Source: Nitzschia sp. DOCU1 (taxonomy: Eukaryota; Bacillariophyta; Bacillariophyceae; Bacillariales; Bacillariaceae). Taken from it: a DNA stretch of 64,000 nt. The first letter of the stretch is position 1. Each line of letters starts with the position of its first letter. Below are positions 60,901-64,000 of the stretch, in pieces. The notes under the pieces were generated by a model, which worked only from the letters and a program-made list of their open reading frames with translations, did no database searches and had not been told where the DNA came from. The DNA lies in the NCBI GenBank assembly GCA_951394045.1, contig OX595987.1, positions 124,001 through 188,000 on the forward strand, read 5' to 3'. A program made the translations under genes and the position numbers.

Positions 60901-63145
60901 CCCTATCCTGCGTGGATGTGACACGATATCGTTGAATGACGGTATAGAAATTGTCTCCATAGGGTCGAATACCGCCGGCTGTGTAATTGGGCGTTTCGGA
61001 TTGCGGAATGCTGTAGGTTTGTCCGGAATCGGATCCCATGGATACGACAAACACCACATCATCTTCAGCTTGAGAAATGGCCTTGACGGGATATTGAACA
61101 ATATCTTCTTGTAGGACGACGCCTCCGGACATGTGAGAGTTATCGGCTTGAATTTGCATCAACAATCCAAATTGGACGGCATCGTCATTGGTGTTGCCAT
61201 CTTGAATATTGACTTGAGAGTTGGCCACCAGAAATCCATCTTGTTGGGTTCCACCCACGACATAAATCAAATCTTCCAGTTGCGAATATTCAATGGCACT
61301 ACAAGCTTCATTGGTACCGGCCTTGCCAAATTCCGAGGGCGCGACAATACGTCCAGATTCCAAATCCAAACTGGCGACAAAACATTTGGAATCTCCGTCG
61401 GCAAAGGCCGCCCCGGTAAACCATGCTTGATTCATGCGAGCATCATAGACCAAACCACCGGCAAAGAGTGGACCGGACAATTGATCTCCAATGGGTGTAA
61501 AATCCTTGGGCGGTAACGTTTCCAGAGGTTCGGGTGCCAAGGTGGGTTCCACCGGAGCATCGGTGGGAGCCGCTACGGGTTGTCCAAGGGGTGCATGATC
61601 GCCTTCGGCGGCATCCAAAATAATGACAAAGACGTCCGTGCCTTGTTCAAAGGAATCTCGATTTCGATACAAGGATCCATCGGTATGACCATACAAAATG
61701 GCATTGCCATCTCGATCGGCCGCCACTCCACCATGTCGTGACAATTCATCACTTCCATCCGAACCAATTTGTTTCATCCAATTACTGCTAGCATCGTTGG
61801 TATTGAGGGACACGACCCACAAATCATCCTGGCCTTGATTGGTCAAGATGGAATCCAACCAAATCATACCGGCACCATCTTCGACCCCACCGGCCACATA
61901 CAAAGTATTGCCCACGACGGAACATCCCGACGCAAAGGCTCCTGTAATCGATGTAGAATCGTCTGGAGACATGCGAGCCCCCCATTGTCGTGACCATTGA
62001 ACATTTAAAGTCGCAATATCCAATTTGGAAACAAAAGCTTGCAAGGACCCACTAGGAGCCTTGAGTAGTTGACTCGAGTAAGCATCCGAATCATCCATGA
62101 CTCCTGCGGTTGCTCCCACAATATAAAACGAATTCGTATCTTGTGGATCATCGCAAATGCCCATGACGACATCATTTTGAGCGGTACCAATTCGAACATT
62201 GTTTCGTTCTTGTCCCGACTGCAGAGCTAATAATTCTCCCGACGACAAATCCAACAGAGTGACAAATCCATCTTCATCATTGCCTTCTGCATTGCCATAG
62301 GCAATTCCTAATCCTCGTGTACTTCCTGCGACTACCAACATGCGATCATTTTTGACCATGACACCTCCCACAAAGACGCGGGGTGGTGTCCCACTAGTTT
62401 CTGCATTGACGGGAAATTCATGCCACCACGCATCTTGCAGTGTAATAGGACCCGTGGGCACGCCCAAGAATTCTTCTTGCTGTAGGGACAATTTGCGCAC
62501 CGTCATGTCAAAGGAACTTCCATACTTGACTTGATTCATATAGTTTGGCTGATCATAGTCGGCCGTATTTTCGGTAGTGTCGATACTCGTCAACGAAATA
62601 CTGTAAATCGAATTTGAGGATTTGACCGTCACCAAAAATTGTGGATATTCAATGCGTCCACTAGCAGTCGGTCGTAATGCTAGAGTATCCAACGGACTGG
62701 AAATATCGTCGCGATCCACCAACAAGGCAAATCCTTGCATGGGTTCATTGCCCGAAAAGGCTAAACCGCCCGATTCGGAATTCCCGCCGACCACAAAAGT
62801 GGACGGAGCCAAGAATCCAATGGCTTGACAGGTGGTGGTACTACTGGAAGTACCGGTTCCACTAGACGTTAGGACGGCCGCAGCGTCATTGAAATCCCAG
62901 TCATTTAAATCGAGGCTTGCCAGGAAGCATTGACTGCTGTCCGTGTTGGTAGTACTATAGAAGGACGTAAAGTAGGCTTGCCCCGACACGTACAATAAGT
63001 GATTGTTGGCATCGTAAAACATGCCGCCAGCAAACGCGTTGCCGGCCGACGGACCACTTTGGACTCCAGACGCTTGAGCGGGCGTCGTCGTTGAGTAAAG
63101 ACATGCTGCCACGGACAGTAGCGACAAGTGTCTCGTTATAGTCAT
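57938..63145 (-). CDS. Large type I membrane protein with three propeller-like modules
   Basis: 1735 residues, single exon. A signal peptide (to about residue 25) is followed by three homologous modules of about 530 residues, each opening with FAGGMFYD / FAGGLVYDA / YAGGMFYD and made of strand-rich units such as VVGGTQ, VVGSTRG, YVVGATQG, YIAGGIEGGA and NWMKQIGS..DE.. ; these WxxQxGs and GGxD-type units resemble bacterial SBBP/beta-propeller repeats. Pro/Glu/Ala-rich linkers separate modules. One transmembrane helix (IIALALLMCGVCILCIG, about 1615-1640) is followed by RRHARKR and a cytoplasmic tail with IDLRKSPPGGWHGTYLHKLAYGIN, which looks conserved rather than random. It is probably a cell-surface adhesion or recognition protein; the ligand is unknown. 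Confidence 0.82.
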   Translation of the reverse strand: MTITRHLSLLSVAACLYSTTTPAQASGVQSGPSAGNAFAGGMFYDANNHLLYVSGQAYFTSFYSTTNTDSSQCFLASLDLNDWDFNDAAAVLTSSGTGTSSSTTTCQAIGFLAPSTFVVGGNSESGGLAFSGNEPMQGFALLVDRDDISSPLDTLALRPTASGRIEYPQFLVTVKSSNSIYSISLTSIDTTENTADYDQPNYMNQVKYGSSFDMTVRKLSLQQEEFLGVPTGPITLQDAWWHEFPVNAETSGTPPRVFVGGVMVKNDRMLVVAGSTRGLGIAYGNAEGNDEDGFVTLLDLSSGELLALQSGQERNNVRIGTAQNDVVMGICDDPQDTNSFYIVGATAGVMDDSDAYSSQLLKAPSGSLQAFVSKLDIATLNVQWSRQWGARMSPDDSTSITGAFASGCSVVGNTLYVAGGVEDGAGMIWLDSILTNQGQDDLWVVSLNTNDASSNWMKQIGSDGSDELSRHGGVAADRDGNAILYGHTDGSLYRNRDSFEQGTDVFVIILDAAEGDHAPLGQPVAAPTDAPVEPTLAPEPLETLPPKDFTPIGDQLSGPLFAGGLVYDARMNQAWFTGAAFADGDSKCFVASLDLESGRIVAPSEFGKAGTNEACSAIEYSQLEDLIYVVGGTQQDGFLVANSQVNIQDGNTNDDAVQFGLLMQIQADNSHMSGGVVLQEDIVQYPVKAISQAEDDVVFVVSMGSDSGQTYSIPQSETPNYTAGGIRPYGDNFYTVIQRYRVTSTQDRDQVTKVFDEEFYQWYGVDEENENVYTSGMTLAGNGNTLIVVGSTRGTGGPFGNENLNGDMDGFLIKLDPLTGQLQEVPGHRSSTRLDSIDQKDDWVTNVCNDMYDQDAVYVVGASQGKVRDLSDDQQPAQGTTHAFVAKILIESLTAQWLQHFTMQVGNDGGPAQASAFGCAVTADGLVYIAGGIEGGATLDNADKTPGADGDDIFVAQMVGADGTVNWIQQVGTSEKERLAHGGGIDVDADGNAIVYAETAGSFYANHAGNNGDMDLVVFTMDKRDGSYKTLVQNGGDVLPPTAAPEPGGPADEPAFNPEAINALQTGPDVGPTYAGGMFYDTFANTIYITGATYGTFGKYDGSDDQASPVSSCIFGSLILPELAWREKEVYGTANAPEACNALAMTTYNDKSAAIVIGSTEAGGLLTELGTSGIPAKQYGFAMDLASVDGRFVLQGGAAMDQTGVQFPVAVETNDQGIAWIVSMISDDTMVNPSYDMVSTDEYPNLTTGGIEKYGSKYRIVMERYQLIRSGASEEDHVLESSLQRQWRKPFETPGQESIFLSDMVMVQGGKSLIVVGSTKGSKNTDMDGIMAKIDPDTGTFQTGGRKDRSVAYFASVTDRDDWILGACPDPDDSMSFYVVGATQGRMDSDTDRDRKDVTVHAVVAKIHVDSLTAAWTKQFSVTHAHGTDSKPAAASAFSCDVVPGQNVIYIAGTVENGATMDNYDQKSAGRDDIFVAKLWTKGGAVAWLKQVGSNGDDRIARGGGVKADANGNAVVFGDTNGSFFRERTGDGPTDTYSDLFMMIFDKVSGDHTIPIVAAPVLPDDTSTPTEWYPNGVSQDNTTVKMLSFAIIALALLMCGVCILCIGRRHARKRAEAQKTSIFAYLQQFDVEDIDLRKSPPGGWHGTYLHKLAYGINKAGTNSSSGRLPDVEPSPHETAPLTHSSVVRDSLFMDTTSAPSLGYRDDPELHGLDLGYDDLKPRSYEDRARNLKEVI

Positions 63146-63832
63146 GGCAGGTTCAGTGACAACGGCAATGCGAATGTCAATGTCAATGTCACTGGCAATG
63201 TCGAGTCGTCGACCGAGGTTTCGTTGCAGTAGTAGAAGAAGAACAAGTCGATGTCGATCGCTTTTACTACAGTACTACAAGTAGTAGCAACAACAGGTAG
63301 TACTGTAACTCGACAGAGATGGATACGGAAGAGTATTATTTCAGTCGTTCAATCTTTCAATCTTCTATAGCAATAATAATACAGCAAACGTTCAAACGAC
63401 TCCTTGAACAAAGTTGGGGGTCTTTCTCACGAAAGAAGATTATTGATGGGTGTTTCGCGACGATCGACCGCCGAAATAAGAAACGCGAACGGCCTCGAAA
63501 GGATGGCGGATACACCAATGAGATAGTACGCGATGCCTTGGGCCTACAGTACTGACTGACTGTCTTTCCCTTTGCGAACTCGCACGAAACATGCCACTAA
63601 GATTTATGGCAATTGCACTCTTTGGTACAATTTCCACGTAATTTTTGTCCCCTGCCTATGTCGTTATTTGTGAAAAATGATATGCCTTGGAGAGAGATCA
63701 TTGAGAAACTATTACCACGAGATCTCCCGGATTTTTGTCTTCGTACGATTCCTTCCTATGCCGTTCTTTGGCAAAAAAGATATGCCTTGGAGGGATCAAC
63801 AATGACCCGCATCTATCGGAAGATAGATAGTC
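63146..63832. other. Intergenic with a short imperfect repeat
   Basis: The first 150 bp should hold the promoter of the propeller gene. About 63668-63697 and 63764-63793 are imperfect copies sharing GATATGCCTTGGAG. A short plus frame across them (63658-63840) has no recognised motif. Confidence 0.45.
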
Positions 63833-64000
63833 ATGTCTGATACTGACAGTGATGAAAGCAACATGATGGCACTGCTGGATCTGTTGTCTGACACAGACGA
63901 GGATGAGGATGAGGAGGAGAGGAACGACCAAACCAGACGTGCCATCATTGTCTTAGGTGGCGGCCTTATGGCCAAACTGAAAGAAGCTGCCTGGCGATCG
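63833..64000 (+). CDS. Acidic N-terminus of a gene running off the window
   Basis: From ATG 63833 the frame is open to the window end (56 codons). It starts with an Asp/Ser/Glu-rich run (SDTDSDESNMMALLDLL) and an acidic DEDEDEEER stretch, then NDQTRRAIIVLGGGLMAKL. Acidic starts followed by a helical segment are common in DDE-type (PIF/Harbinger-like) transposase genes of diatoms, but no catalytic motif is inside the window, so this is only a guess. Confidence 0.4.
   Translation, partial: MSDTDSDESNMMALLDLLSDTDEDEDEEERNDQTRRAIIVLGGGLMAKLKEAAWRS

Noticed and set aside
1..64000. CRISPR array, rRNA or tRNA genes
   Set aside because: No regularly spaced identical repeats with unique spacers, no rRNA-like sequence, and no paired A/B-box promoter with cloverleaf was recognised by eye; a tRNAscan run would be decisive for tRNAs.

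Overview
The window is nuclear DNA of a eukaryote, most likely a pennate diatom. The genes are spaced and unclustered on both strands, with a few short GT-AG introns (79-113 bp). Two proteins begin with plastid-type bipartite presequences (signal peptide ending in an Ala-Phe junction). Several families are typical of diatoms: ShKT-prolyl 4-hydroxylase, kinesin-light-chain TPR arrays with GEDHPDTL-like linkers, an HSF-type factor, PS/PT-rich secreted proteins and large secreted propeller proteins. Intergenic DNA is rich in CTA/TAG triplets. This assignment is inference from family content, not from a marker gene.

Layout. 1-15.3 kb is a graveyard. It holds two copies of a 1.05-kb repeat, a GAF-like gene interrupted by two in-frame stops, an ABCA transporter broken by internal tandem duplications, a histidine-kinase fragment, a zinc-knuckle reading frame of probable transposon origin, and many small tandem repeats. 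15.4-27.1 kb holds an intact prolyl 4-hydroxylase, an EamA/DMT transporter and an HSF-type gene. A 3459-bp block (end of the hydroxylase, whole transporter, 3' part of the HSF gene) is present twice with no difference noticed, and a 2.4-kb 5'-truncated LINE sits exactly between the copies. 28.5-41 kb is ordinary and gene-bearing: methyltransferase, secreted Cys-rich protein, repetitive LKK-motif protein, JmjC oxygenase, PDZ-like protein. 41.7-47.2 kb is a 1735-residue TIR-like/TPR protein with recent internal duplications and a decayed 3' end. 47.4-63.1 kb holds a CDF metal transporter, a small diatom-type protein, a YbaK-OB-exonuclease fusion, a broken Sel1 gene and a 1735-residue type I membrane protein made of three propeller-like modules. 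A partial acidic reading frame runs off the right edge.

No operon-like logic is expected or seen. The main story is structural: repeated tandem duplication at every scale (28 bp, 36 bp, 80-88 bp, 193 bp, 298 bp, 1.05 kb, 1.17 kb, 3.46 kb and possibly 15.2 kb), often wrecking genes on the left and enlarging a repeat protein on the right. The most notable points are the LINE between perfect 3.46-kb direct repeats, the predicted 15.2-kb tandem unit, the TIR-like/TPR receptor-like protein, the YbaK-OB-DEDDy fusion, and a recurring 10-bp intergenic palindrome.
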